DNA of 11,153 nt from DASPLH01 sp035627675 (GTDB lineage Bacteria > Acidobacteriota > Terriglobia > Terriglobales > Acidobacteriaceae). The DNA lies in contig DASPLH010000022.1 in assembly GCA_035627675.1 (NCBI GenBank), forward strand, positions 1 to 11,153, written 5' to 3'. Positions 1 through 7,819 of this stretch are shown one piece after another (within the stretch, counting starts at the first letter, position 1; each line of letters opens with the position of its first letter). Under the pieces are notes generated by a model, which was given only the letters and a program-made list of their open reading frames with translations, had not been told where the DNA came from and did not search any database. Both the position numbers and the translations under genes were made by a program.

Positions 1-1
1 C

Positions 2-310
2 GACGTGAAGGACCGGCTGGGCGAGTACTTCGAGACCAGCGACTGGGTTGCTCCCGCGGCAGGACAGTGGGGCAGCGCTCGCAACGTTCTTCGCGGACCC
101 GCGCAGACCAACGTGGACTTCTCAATCGTGAAGTTCATCCCCGTGACGGAGACCCAGAAATTCGAGTTCCGCACGGAGTTCTTCAACCTGCTCAACACGA
201 CGAACTTCGCGAACCCGGTGAACGTAAGGACGTCGGCCAACTTCGGCCAGATCGTTCGCAGCTCGACCGGTCCTCGCGTCGTGCAGTTTGCATTTAAGTA
301 CAGCTTCTAG
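2..310 (+). CDS. TonB-dependent receptor, Oar-like, C-terminal fragment (5' end outside window)
   Basis: This is the last 102 codons of a large outer-membrane beta-barrel protein; the frame is open to the window edge, so the GTG at 5 is not a real start. The text LRGPAQTNVDFSIVKF, then FRTEFFNLLNTTNFANP, then SANFGQIV...GPRVVQFAFKYSF is the typical end of the Oar-like or carboxypeptidase-regulatory-domain TonB receptors. It carries alternating amphipathic strands and a terminal Phe, which serves as the barrel-assembly signal. Full-length members usually run to about 1000 residues or more and are thought to move large substrates across the outer membrane. The stop TAG lies at 308-310. The next gene begins 167 bases later in the same direction, so co-transcription is possible but not shown. 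The family call is firm; the substrate is unknown. Confidence 0.85.
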   Translation, partial: DVKDRLGEYFETSDWVAPAAGQWGSARNVLRGPAQTNVDFSIVKFIPVTETQKFEFRTEFFNLLNTTNFANPVNVRTSANFGQIVRSSTGPRVVQFAFKYSF

Positions 311-342
311 ACCGGAATGGCGGAAGGTGTGTCCGGTAAACA

Positions 343-360
343 GCCGCGCATCAGCGCGGC
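343..360 (+). other. GC-rich hairpin downstream of the receptor gene
   Basis: There is a perfect 7-base-pair stem, GCCGCGC at 343-349 and GCGCGGC at 354-360, with an ATCA loop. No T-run follows, so it is not a textbook intrinsic terminator. It lies 33 bases after the receptor stop and could stabilise the 3' end or weakly terminate. Confidence 0.4.
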
Positions 361-415
361 GGTGACTGGGGAGAGCACACCGACCACTCTTCCGATCTAC
401 GTAGGCTTGCGAGAA

Positions 416-454
416 CTCCGCCCGGCGACTCCAGACCAGGAGCGCCGGGCGGGG
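416..454 (+). other. Strong leader hairpin just before the SDR ribosome-binding site
   Basis: Bases 416-427 pair with 443-454 over 12 positions (one G-T wobble). After a single unpaired A at 428, CTCC at 429-432 pairs with GGAG at 439-442, leaving a six-base loop. The structure ends nine bases before GAGGAG at 463-468, the likely Shine-Dalgarno of the next gene. No T-tract follows. It may be a leader structure, an attenuator or an mRNA stabiliser; I could not match it to a riboswitch family I know. Confidence 0.45.
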
Positions 455-477
455 AATCTCTCGAGGAGCACGCAATC

Positions 478-1263
478 ATGATCGACTTCGGACTACGAGG
501 AAAAGCAGTCATCGTGACCGGTGCGTCCGCCGGCATTGGACGCGCCACGGCCGTGCGCTTTGCGCAGGAAGGCGCGAAGGTCGCGGCATGGGACGTGAAC
601 GCAAGCGCGGCGGAGGAACTGATCGCCCAGTTGAAGGCCGCAGGCGCCGCCGACGCGGTGTTCCAGCCGGTGAATGTCGCCGAGAGAGGCTCGGTGGATT
701 CGGCCGTGCGCGAGGTCGTCGAGCGCTGGCAGCGCGTGGACGTGCTGGTGAATAACGCCGGCATCGTGCGCGATGCGCAACTCGCCAAGTGGAAAGACGG
801 CGCGCTGGCGGCGACGATGACGGATGAGCAGTGGGACGCCGTTCTCAACGTCAATCTCAAGGGCGTCTTCAACTGCACCCGGGCCGTGGCGCCACACATG
901 ATCGCCAGCGGCGGCGGCGTCATCCTGAACGCGTCGTCGGTCGTAGGGCTGTACGGGAATTTCGGGCAGACGAACTACGTCGCGACGAAGGCCGGAGTGA
1001 TCGGCATGACGCGCACGTGGTCGCGCGAACTCGGCAAGTTCAATATCCGCGTGAACGCCGTCGCGCCCGGATTCATCGCGACCGACATCCTGAACTCGAT
1101 GCCGGAAAAGGTGATCGACTCGATGAAACAGCACACGCCGCTGGGCCGCATGGGTGAACCGCGCGACATCGCCAACGCCTATGCATGGCTGGCTTCGGAA
1201 CAGGCGTCGTTCGTCACGGGCACGTGTCTTTCCGTTGACGGCGGACTGGTGGTCGGGACTTAA
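478..1263 (+). CDS. SDR-family oxidoreductase, FabG-like (3-oxoacyl-ACP/CoA reductase or 3-hydroxyacyl-CoA dehydrogenase)
   Basis: A 261-residue classical short-chain dehydrogenase, a usual length for the family. The Rossmann glycine motif TGASAGIG is at residues 14-21 and NNAG at 92-95. The catalytic tetrad appears to be Asn126, Ser154, Tyr167 and Lys171 (NYVATK). The C-terminal stretch GFIATDI...VTGTCLSVDGG is typical of FabG and PhaB relatives. Asp39 at the end of the second beta strand (AAWDV) is the position where an acidic residue usually favours NAD(H) over NADP(H); that cofactor preference is inference. The likely reaction is interconversion of 3-oxoacyl and 3-hydroxyacyl thioesters in the cytoplasm. 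The ATG at 478 follows GAGGAG with nine bases of spacing. The gene is followed after 49 bases by the KAS III-like gene. It may be a catabolic dehydrogenase rather than housekeeping FabG, because no acyl carrier protein or fab gene is nearby. Confidence 0.88.
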   Translation: MIDFGLRGKAVIVTGASAGIGRATAVRFAQEGAKVAAWDVNASAAEELIAQLKAAGAADAVFQPVNVAERGSVDSAVREVVERWQRVDVLVNNAGIVRDAQLAKWKDGALAATMTDEQWDAVLNVNLKGVFNCTRAVAPHMIASGGGVILNASSVVGLYGNFGQTNYVATKAGVIGMTRTWSRELGKFNIRVNAVAPGFIATDILNSMPEKVIDSMKQHTPLGRMGEPRDIANAYAWLASEQASFVTGTCLSVDGGLVVGT

Positions 1264-1270
1264 TGGATGC

Positions 1271-1295
1271 CGGCCCGCGGCTCTGCCCCGGGCTG
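1271..1295 (+). other. GC-rich intercistronic hairpin before the KAS III-like gene
   Basis: Bases 1271-1277 pair with 1289-1295 (seven pairs, one wobble), and GGC at 1279-1281 can pair with GCC at 1285-1287 inside. It sits in the 49-base gap between the SDR and KAS III-like genes, ending five bases before the GAGAG used as ribosome-binding site. There is no T-run, so processing or translational control is more likely than termination. Confidence 0.35.
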
Positions 1296-1312
1296 GGCGC
1301 GAGAGAATACGC

Positions 1313-2302
1313 ATGAGCCGTTACGCAAAAATCGTTTCGACCGCCAAGTACGTGCCGGAACGCGTGGTGACCAACGACGAGTTGCGGGAATTGCTGCAAC
1401 ACGTTCCCGAGTTTGTGGACAAGATGGAAGCGGGCACCGGAATCAGGCAGCGGTTTCACGCTCCGGACGATTGGTCCACATCCGATGTCGCGCTCCCGGC
1501 GGCCAGGCAGGCGGTAGAGAGAGCGGGGCTGAGTCCGAGCGATCTCGACCTGATCATCCTTGGCACGGACTCGCCTGACTACATCACTCCGGCAACGTCG
1601 GTCATTCTGCAACATAAGCTCGGAGCGAAGAACGCGGGCACGTTCGACGTCGGCTGCGCGTGCGCGTCGTTCCCCACGGGGCTGACAGCCGCTTCCGGCA
1701 TCATCGCAACCAATCCCGGTATCAGGAACGTGCTGGTCGTCGGCGTGTACCTGATGCACAGGCTGGCGGATCCCAAGGACCCGATGACGTTCTTTTACGG
1801 AGACGGCGCCGGGGCGGCAATTCTTCAGCCGAGCGACACGCCCGGCTATCTCGGTTCGGCCTTCCAGGCGGATGGCAGCTACGCCAGGAACTGGATGATT
1901 GCATCGGGCGGCACGGTCGAGCCCGCATCGTGCGCGGCGATCCAGGAAGGGCGCACGAAGGTCAAGATGTACGACCGCTATCCGCCGGAGATCAACGACG
2001 AGGGGTGGCCGCGGCTGGTGCGGAAACTGAAAGATCAGCTTGGATTCGATTTTGCCGATGTCGGCCAAATCATCTTCACGCAGGTTCGCAAGCCAACCAT
2101 CGAGCTGGTCATGCAGAATCTTGGAATGCCGGTCGAGAAGGCGCACACCATCATGCAGGAGTACGGCTACACTGGTTCCGCTTGTGTCGCCATGGCTCTG
2201 GATGATGCCATCGCCAAGAAGAAGATCAAGCCGGGCGACCTCGTCCTGCTGGTCGGCTCGGGAGTCGGCTACAACCAGGCTGCGGCTGCATTTCGCATGT
2301 AG
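1313..2302 (+). CDS. 3-oxoacyl-ACP synthase III (KAS III)-fold protein lacking the catalytic His and Asn
   Basis: A 329-residue thiolase-fold protein of normal KAS III length. The family pattern is clear: the nucleophile region FDVGCACASF with Cys117, FYGDGAGAAI at 161-170, and the closing GSGVGYNQAAAAFRM. Laying residues 250-300 against the usual KAS III text needs no gap. It places Thr256 where the decarboxylation His stands (family HQAN, here TQVR) and Tyr286 where the Asn stands (family GNT, here GYT). KAS III normally condenses acyl-CoA with malonyl-ACP and needs Cys-His-Asn. This protein may therefore be an acyltransferase, a non-decarboxylating condensing enzyme or a pseudoenzyme. The start at 1313 follows GAGAG with seven bases of spacing and gives the canonical N-terminus; an upstream ATG at 1154 would run deep into the SDR gene. 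A terminator-like hairpin follows the stop. Confidence 0.85.
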   Translation: MSRYAKIVSTAKYVPERVVTNDELRELLQHVPEFVDKMEAGTGIRQRFHAPDDWSTSDVALPAARQAVERAGLSPSDLDLIILGTDSPDYITPATSVILQHKLGAKNAGTFDVGCACASFPTGLTAASGIIATNPGIRNVLVVGVYLMHRLADPKDPMTFFYGDGAGAAILQPSDTPGYLGSAFQADGSYARNWMIASGGTVEPASCAAIQEGRTKVKMYDRYPPEINDEGWPRLVRKLKDQLGFDFADVGQIIFTQVRKPTIELVMQNLGMPVEKAHTIMQEYGYTGSACVAMALDDAIAKKKIKPGDLVLLVGSGVGYNQAAAAFRM

Positions 2303-2310
2303 TGAATCGG

Positions 2311-2334
2311 GCGGCGCCTTCGGGCGCCGCTTTT
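2311..2334 (+). terminator. Intrinsic terminator-like hairpin with UUCG loop after the KAS III-like gene
   Basis: A perfect 8-base-pair stem, GCGGCGCC at 2311-2318 and GGCGCCGC at 2323-2330, is closed by the very stable TTCG tetraloop and followed directly by TTTT at 2331-2334. It begins nine bases after the KAS III-like stop and ends 12 bases before the hydrolase ATG. The T-tract is short, so partial read-through that lowers expression of the downstream genes is plausible. Confidence 0.7.
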
Positions 2335-2346
2335 CGCCGAGGCGCG

Positions 2347-3290
2347 ATGTTCAAGAAGGTCCTGTTATCGCTGATCGTGCTGCTGGTCGTTATCGTGGCA
2401 GCGGCCGCGTTCGTGGTGTGGCGCTATCCCATGGCGGTTTTCAATTGGAAAAACCGCAGGGCCCTGGCCAGCGCGGGGTTCAGCGAGCATACGATCGAGA
2501 GCCGCGCCGGGACGCAAACCGTTTGGGAGAAGGGGTCGGGCCAGATCCTCATATTGCTGCACGGTGCCGGCGACAACGCAGGTTCGTTCGCGCAGGTTGC
2601 GCCTGAGTTCGTGAGCCGGTATCACGTGGTCGTCCCTGATCTGGCTGGGCACGCAGAGAGTGCGCCCGCGGATGGCCCGCTCAGCATTCAGTCCATGCTG
2701 GACGGGCTGGACGCCGTAATCAATGCGCGCAGCGGAGGACAGCCGGTCATCCTGGTCGGCAACTCGCTCGGCGCATGGATTGCGACCGTCTATGCAAACC
2801 AGTATCCCGAACGCGTGGACCGGATCGTGGCGACCGGCGGAGGTCCGTTGCGGGGTGAACGCAACGACCTGGCGCAACTCCCGGCAACTCGCGAACAGGC
2901 GGCGAGAATCTTCGAGGCCGTCATGGACCGCGGAAGTCCGAAGCCTCCTGGATTCGTTCTTGACGATATTGTTCGCCAGGCGCAATCGGGCCCCATGAAG
3001 CGCATGTCCGAATCGAACGACATGGAACATTTCCTGCTCGACGGACGGCTGCAAGGGTTCCAGGTCCCGGTGGATCTCGTGTGGGGCGAGTCGGATCAGC
3101 TTGTGCCGCTGGCATACGCCAGGCGAATGCAGGAGGCAATGCCCGCGACGCGTTTGACGATCATTCCGCGCTGCGGCCACGTGCCTCAGCAGGAGTGCCC
3201 GAGCTCGTACGCCACAATCCTGAAGAACACGCTGAAGATGCAGCCGCCGGCTCCGCGGCGGCCGCAGGAGAGTAAGAAGTCGAAACCTTC

Positions 3291-3294
<4 letters not shown>
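2347..3294 (+). CDS. Membrane-anchored alpha/beta-fold hydrolase
   Basis: A 315-residue serine hydrolase. Residues 4-24 form one hydrophobic segment after a basic MFKK, with no clear cleavage site, so the catalytic domain is probably tethered to the inner membrane and faces the periplasm. Family features in order are LLHGAG with the oxyanion region at His72-Gly73, the nucleophile elbow GNSLG with Ser140, the acid in WGESDQLVP (Asp250), and the base in CGHVP (His278). The C-terminal tail is Pro- and Lys-rich. It probably cleaves an ester, thioester or lactone; the substrate is not evident. The ATG at 2347 has GAGG four bases upstream. A GTG at 2302 would add 15 residues encoded across the terminator hairpin and was not chosen. 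The stop overlaps the next start as ATGA, so hydrolase and ligase are likely translated together, which suggests that the released acid is then activated to its CoA ester. Confidence 0.85.
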
Positions 3295-4826
<1,532 letters not shown>

Positions 4827-4832
4827 TTACAG

Positions 4833-4851
4833 GCGCGCGTGAAGAGCGCGC
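4833..4851 (+). other. Small GC hairpin between ligase and thiolase genes
   Basis: GCGCGC at 4833-4838 can pair with GCGCGC at 4846-4851 around a seven-base loop. It begins seven bases after the ligase stop and ends ten bases before the thiolase Shine-Dalgarno GGAGG at 4862-4866. There is no T-run. Alternating GC makes the register ambiguous and the call weak. Confidence 0.25.
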
Positions 4852-4869
4852 GAACATTCGCGGAGGAAT

Positions 4870-6072
4870 ATGAAGCGCATCTACATCGCTGCCTACAACC
4901 AGTCGAAGTTCGGAAAGCTCCTGGACAAGTCTGTTCCGCAGATTATCGCCGAGGCGATCGAAGGCACCTGCAAGCAGATCAACGTCGAGCCATCGGTTCT
5001 TGACGTCGGCTCCATAGGAGCTGCGTGCAACATCTCTCTGAACGAGCAGGGACTGGTCTCCGGGCTCGCGGCGCAAGTGCAGGGACTCGGCGGCAAGCCG
5101 ATCGAGTCGGTCGAGAATGCTTGCGCCTCGGGCGGGCAGGCGGTCCTCTCGACCATCATGAAACTCCAGATGGGATGGGGCGACGTAGGCTTCGCGCTCG
5201 GCTACGAGAAGATGCGCGACAACGAGGGCAAGATGGATGGCAAACTCGTAGGCAAAGCATTGGGCGTGTTTTCGCACCCGGCGGAGCGCGAGGGCAAGGT
5301 CTACGTCTTCCCGCATCTGTTCGCTGAAGTTATGCAGTGCTACATGGCCCACCATCGCGCGACCGAAGCCGACCTGGCCACCATCGCCGTCGAGGAATAC
5401 AACAACGGGCATGGCAATCCATACGCGCAGATGCAGAAGGTCAGCGTCTCGCTCGATGACGCAACGAAGATCGAAGGCATCAACCGTTACATCGTCGATG
5501 GCCTGCCACTGAAAACCTATGACTGCTCGCAGATCACCGACGGGCACGCAACGCTGATCCTGGCGACGGAAGACGGGTTGAAGAAGCTCGGGGTCAACAA
5601 GTCCGATTGCGTCGAGATCGCGGGCTATGCGCAGGCCACCGATCCGCTGATGAAGGAGGGCCGGAACGTGCTCTGTCCCGAGGGCGCCTACAACGCCATG
5701 AACAAGGCGTACGCGATGTCGGGCTTGTCGCCGCGGGACATCAACGTGGCCGAAGTCCACGACTGCTTCACCGTGATGGGTGCGATCGGCACAGAGGTCA
5801 TCGGCAAGGCCGAATACGGCAAGGGCGCAAAGTACTGGGTAGATGGCAAGGCTCGCCTCGATGGCGAGTGTGGAATCAATCTGTCCGGCGGCTTGATCGC
5901 CAAGGGTCACCCGATCGGTGCGACGGGAGTAGCGATGATCGGCTGGTGCTATTGGCAGCTGCTGGGCAAGGCTCCCGAGAAGCTCCAGGTGAAGAACCCG
6001 AAGGCTGCCGCAACCTTCAATATCGGCGGCCCAATCTGCGCTTCGGTGTGCACCGTGCTGAAGCACGCGTAG
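4870..6072 (+). CDS. Thiolase-superfamily protein, SCP-x type (3-ketoacyl-CoA thiolase/acetyl-CoA acetyltransferase-like)
   Basis: A 400-residue thiolase of usual length. The acylated cysteine is Cys85 in ENACASGG. The family's HDCF signature, typical of SCP-x and archaeal-type thiolases in place of NEAF, is at 297-300. GGLIAKGHPIGATG at 340-353 supplies the second catalytic His347. The end reads NIGGPICASV, with Cys390 near the place of the usual second cysteine, though exact equivalence is uncertain. The expected role is CoA-dependent cleavage of a 3-oxoacyl-CoA or the reverse condensation, in the cytoplasm. SCP-x relatives often act on branched or side-chain substrates, and some need a small DUF35 zinc/OB partner; none is encoded here. 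GGAGG sits only three bases before the ATG. An intrinsic terminator follows about 115 bases downstream. With the ligase and the SDR it makes a plausible partial beta-oxidation-like route, but no enoyl-CoA hydratase or acyl-CoA dehydrogenase is in the window. Confidence 0.9.
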   Translation: MKRIYIAAYNQSKFGKLLDKSVPQIIAEAIEGTCKQINVEPSVLDVGSIGAACNISLNEQGLVSGLAAQVQGLGGKPIESVENACASGGQAVLSTIMKLQMGWGDVGFALGYEKMRDNEGKMDGKLVGKALGVFSHPAEREGKVYVFPHLFAEVMQCYMAHHRATEADLATIAVEEYNNGHGNPYAQMQKVSVSLDDATKIEGINRYIVDGLPLKTYDCSQITDGHATLILATEDGLKKLGVNKSDCVEIAGYAQATDPLMKEGRNVLCPEGAYNAMNKAYAMSGLSPRDINVAEVHDCFTVMGAIGTEVIGKAEYGKGAKYWVDGKARLDGECGINLSGGLIAKGHPIGATGVAMIGWCYWQLLGKAPEKLQVKNPKAAATFNIGGPICASVCTVLKHA

Positions 6073-6187
6073 TCCATCGTCGCCCCTGTGTTTTGTGCCA
6101 CTCCGGTTGCGTGTGGCCGCGCTTCAGGGTGACGCGTCCGGGCGCGCGGTCCTTAGTCTCTGGATCGCGCAGGGCGTTTACGTCGTG

Positions 6188-6221
6188 AGCCGGCGGAAGA
6201 TTTCCGCCGGCTTTGTTGTTT
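6188..6221 (+). terminator. Strong intrinsic terminator after the thiolase gene
   Basis: AGCCGGCGGAA at 6188-6198 pairs perfectly with TTCCGCCGGCT at 6202-6212 (11 pairs) across a three-base GAT loop. The T-rich tail TTGTTGTTT runs to 6221. This is the best terminator in the window and marks the end of the acyl-thioester block. It could also block read-through into the sugar-nucleotide operon. Confidence 0.88.
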
Positions 6222-6709
6222 GCCTGACCACGTCTCTCGAATCCGGGCAGGGAAGAACGGGACCGGCTGCCCAAGTTCGTCAGCTTCCCTGACGTTCGTT
6301 GCCACGCCCGCGCTGCGGGCCGGATCGAGCTCTGTCGAGTGTGGCCAACCCGCTGAACCGGAGATATGCAGCATAGGTTTGTGGGCTGCCGCGATCTCTG
6401 TTCTACAGCCCTCGAGGTCCGGCTGCACTTCGACTTGTGCAGGCGTGAGCTCCCGCAAATTCCCGAGTCTCCGCAATCGCAGCAAACGCAAGCACATGCG
6501 GGTCGCATCTACTTACCCTGATGTGAGCCGGGCTGAGAGGTTGGGCTCCATCACGGAAAGCCGCACCAGGCATCGCGGTGATGACGGCTTTGACGCAAGC
6601 CGCGAACTCGCCGAAGCACATGGCGCTACGGACGCTGCTTCCGCCGCACCGGGAGTTTGCTGCAAGCATGATGCAGGCGGTGAACAGCGGGCACGACATG
6701 GGGAGACAA
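6222..6709 (+). other. Intergenic stretch without a convincing gene
   Basis: This stretch lies between the thiolase terminator and the epimerase. Open frames exist on both strands but their translations are Arg/Ser-rich and motif-free, as expected of GC-rich noncoding DNA. Small hairpins are possible, for example GTCAG at 6279-6283 with CTGAC at 6289-6293, and GGGCAG at 6245-6250 with CTGCCC at 6267-6272. I found no clear promoter with both -35 and -10 elements, although the epimerase operon must start somewhere here or read through from upstream. Confidence 0.5.
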
Positions 6710-7819
6710 ATGGCCAACAAAGAAGGGTTCCGCTCAGTTTTGATCTTTGGTGGAGCCGGCTTCATAGGCTCGAACTGGGCGCGTAGATTGCTGGAGACCT
6801 CGGAAGCCAAGGTCCACATCTTCGACAACCTCTCCAGATACGGCTCGCGGCACAACCTCGAGTACCTGCAAAAGCTGGCTGGCCGCTCCGGCCGATTGCA
6901 GATCACCATCGGCGATGTGCGCGACCAGTCCATGGTGGGGCGTGCCATGCGGCACGCGACCGAGGTTTACAATTTCGCGGCGCAAGTCGCGGTGACATCT
7001 TCCATCTCCGATCCCCGCCTGGACTTCGAGGTGAACGTCGGCGGAACCTTCAACATCCTGGAGGCGGCTCGCGCGAGCGGCAACAAGCCTCTGCTCCTCT
7101 TCACTTCGACAAACAAGGTGTACGGCGACTTCGGCGGCGATTCAGCCCGCGAGCAAGGCACTCGCTACGTCTCTTCCGCCAGTGAAGGCACGGACGAGAG
7201 CCAACCCCTGGACTTCCATTCGCCCTACGGGTGCTCGAAGGGAGCGGCAGACCAGTACGTCCACGACTACGCCCGCATCTACGGGCTTCCGACGGTTGTC
7301 TTCCGCATGTCGTGCATAGCGGGGCAGCGGCAGTTCGGCAACGAAGACCAGGGCTGGGTTGCGCACTTCCTCTATTCCGCTCTGCTGGGAACTCCGATCA
7401 CGATTTATGGAAACGGAATGCAGGTTCGCGACGTGCTGTCCGTTGACGATCTGCTTGCCGCCTTCGAGTCGGTTCGCGCACAGAAGGAACTCACGCGCGG
7501 GCAGGTCTTCAACGTCGGCGGAGGAGCGAAGAACACGATCTCGCTGCTTGAACTGCTGGGGGAGATCGAACGCCTGACCGGCAAGAAGCCACGCTATGAG
7601 CTTGGCGCGACGCGGCCGGGCGACCAGCTCATCTACGTCACCAATCATTCCAAGCTGACGAGGGCAACGGGATGGACTCCCTCCACCTCCGTTCGTGGAG
7701 TTCTCGAGAACATCTACGCATGGTTCCGCGGCAATCGTGAGCTGTTCGCACCCGCGCGCGCGGCGGCCAACCTCCCGGCTGTTGCGCCCGGCCTGGCACA
7801 CCTGCCGAGGACGGCCTGA
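6710..7819 (+). CDS. NAD-dependent sugar-nucleotide epimerase, CDP-paratose 2-epimerase (TyvE/RfbE)-like
   Basis: A 369-residue extended short-chain dehydrogenase. The NAD-binding GGAGFIG is at 14-20 with Asp39 (FDN) as ribose-binding acid. TSTNKVYGD at 132-140 holds the catalytic Ser/Thr region, and the active-site pair is Tyr173 and Lys177 in SPYGCSKGAADQYV. RMSCIAGQRQFGNEDQGWVAHF and YGNGMQVRDVLSVDDL are the wording of the CDP-paratose 2-epimerase group rather than generic GalE. The true sugar nucleotide is uncertain, since this group includes many uncharacterised epimerases of surface-glycan clusters. The ATG at 6710 has GGGGAG four bases upstream and gives the standard N-terminus; an in-frame ATG at 6578 would add 44 unconserved residues. 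The C-terminal 25 residues are Ala/Pro-rich. The stop TGA shares its last base with the next ATG (TGATG), so translation is probably coupled to the radical SAM gene. Confidence 0.87.
   Translation: MANKEGFRSVLIFGGAGFIGSNWARRLLETSEAKVHIFDNLSRYGSRHNLEYLQKLAGRSGRLQITIGDVRDQSMVGRAMRHATEVYNFAAQVAVTSSISDPRLDFEVNVGGTFNILEAARASGNKPLLLFTSTNKVYGDFGGDSAREQGTRYVSSASEGTDESQPLDFHSPYGCSKGAADQYVHDYARIYGLPTVVFRMSCIAGQRQFGNEDQGWVAHFLYSALLGTPITIYGNGMQVRDVLSVDDLLAAFESVRAQKELTRGQVFNVGGGAKNTISLLELLGEIERLTGKKPRYELGATRPGDQLIYVTNHSKLTRATGWTPSTSVRGVLENIYAWFRGNRELFAPARAAANLPAVAPGLAHLPRTA

Noticed and set aside
311..477. Known riboswitch (cobalamin, glycine, cyclic-di-GMP, SAH) in the SDR leader.
   Set aside because: The hairpins are real, but the conserved boxes of these classes could not be matched by eye.
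1154..1312. Upstream ATG extension of the KAS III-like gene.
   Set aside because: It would overlap the SDR gene by 110 bases and encode Arg/Pro-rich residues with no family counterpart; the start at 1313 gives the canonical N-terminus with a Shine-Dalgarno.
2302..2346. GTG start for the hydrolase at 2302.
   Set aside because: The added residues are translated from the terminator hairpin; ATG 2347 begins a proper signal-anchor and has GAGG upstream.
6231..6250. TCGAATCC text resembling part of a tRNA T-arm.
   Set aside because: No matching GGT side, acceptor stem or anticodon arm is found around it on either strand.
6578..6709. Upstream ATG extension of the epimerase.
   Set aside because: The 44 added residues precede the standard Rossmann start and have no family counterpart, while ATG 6710 has a good GGGGAG site.
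6220..6786. 188-codon open frame on the plus strand in the gap before the epimerase.
   Set aside because: It runs into the epimerase gene in another frame, is Ser/Arg-rich and has no recognisable domain; likely a chance frame in GC-rich DNA.
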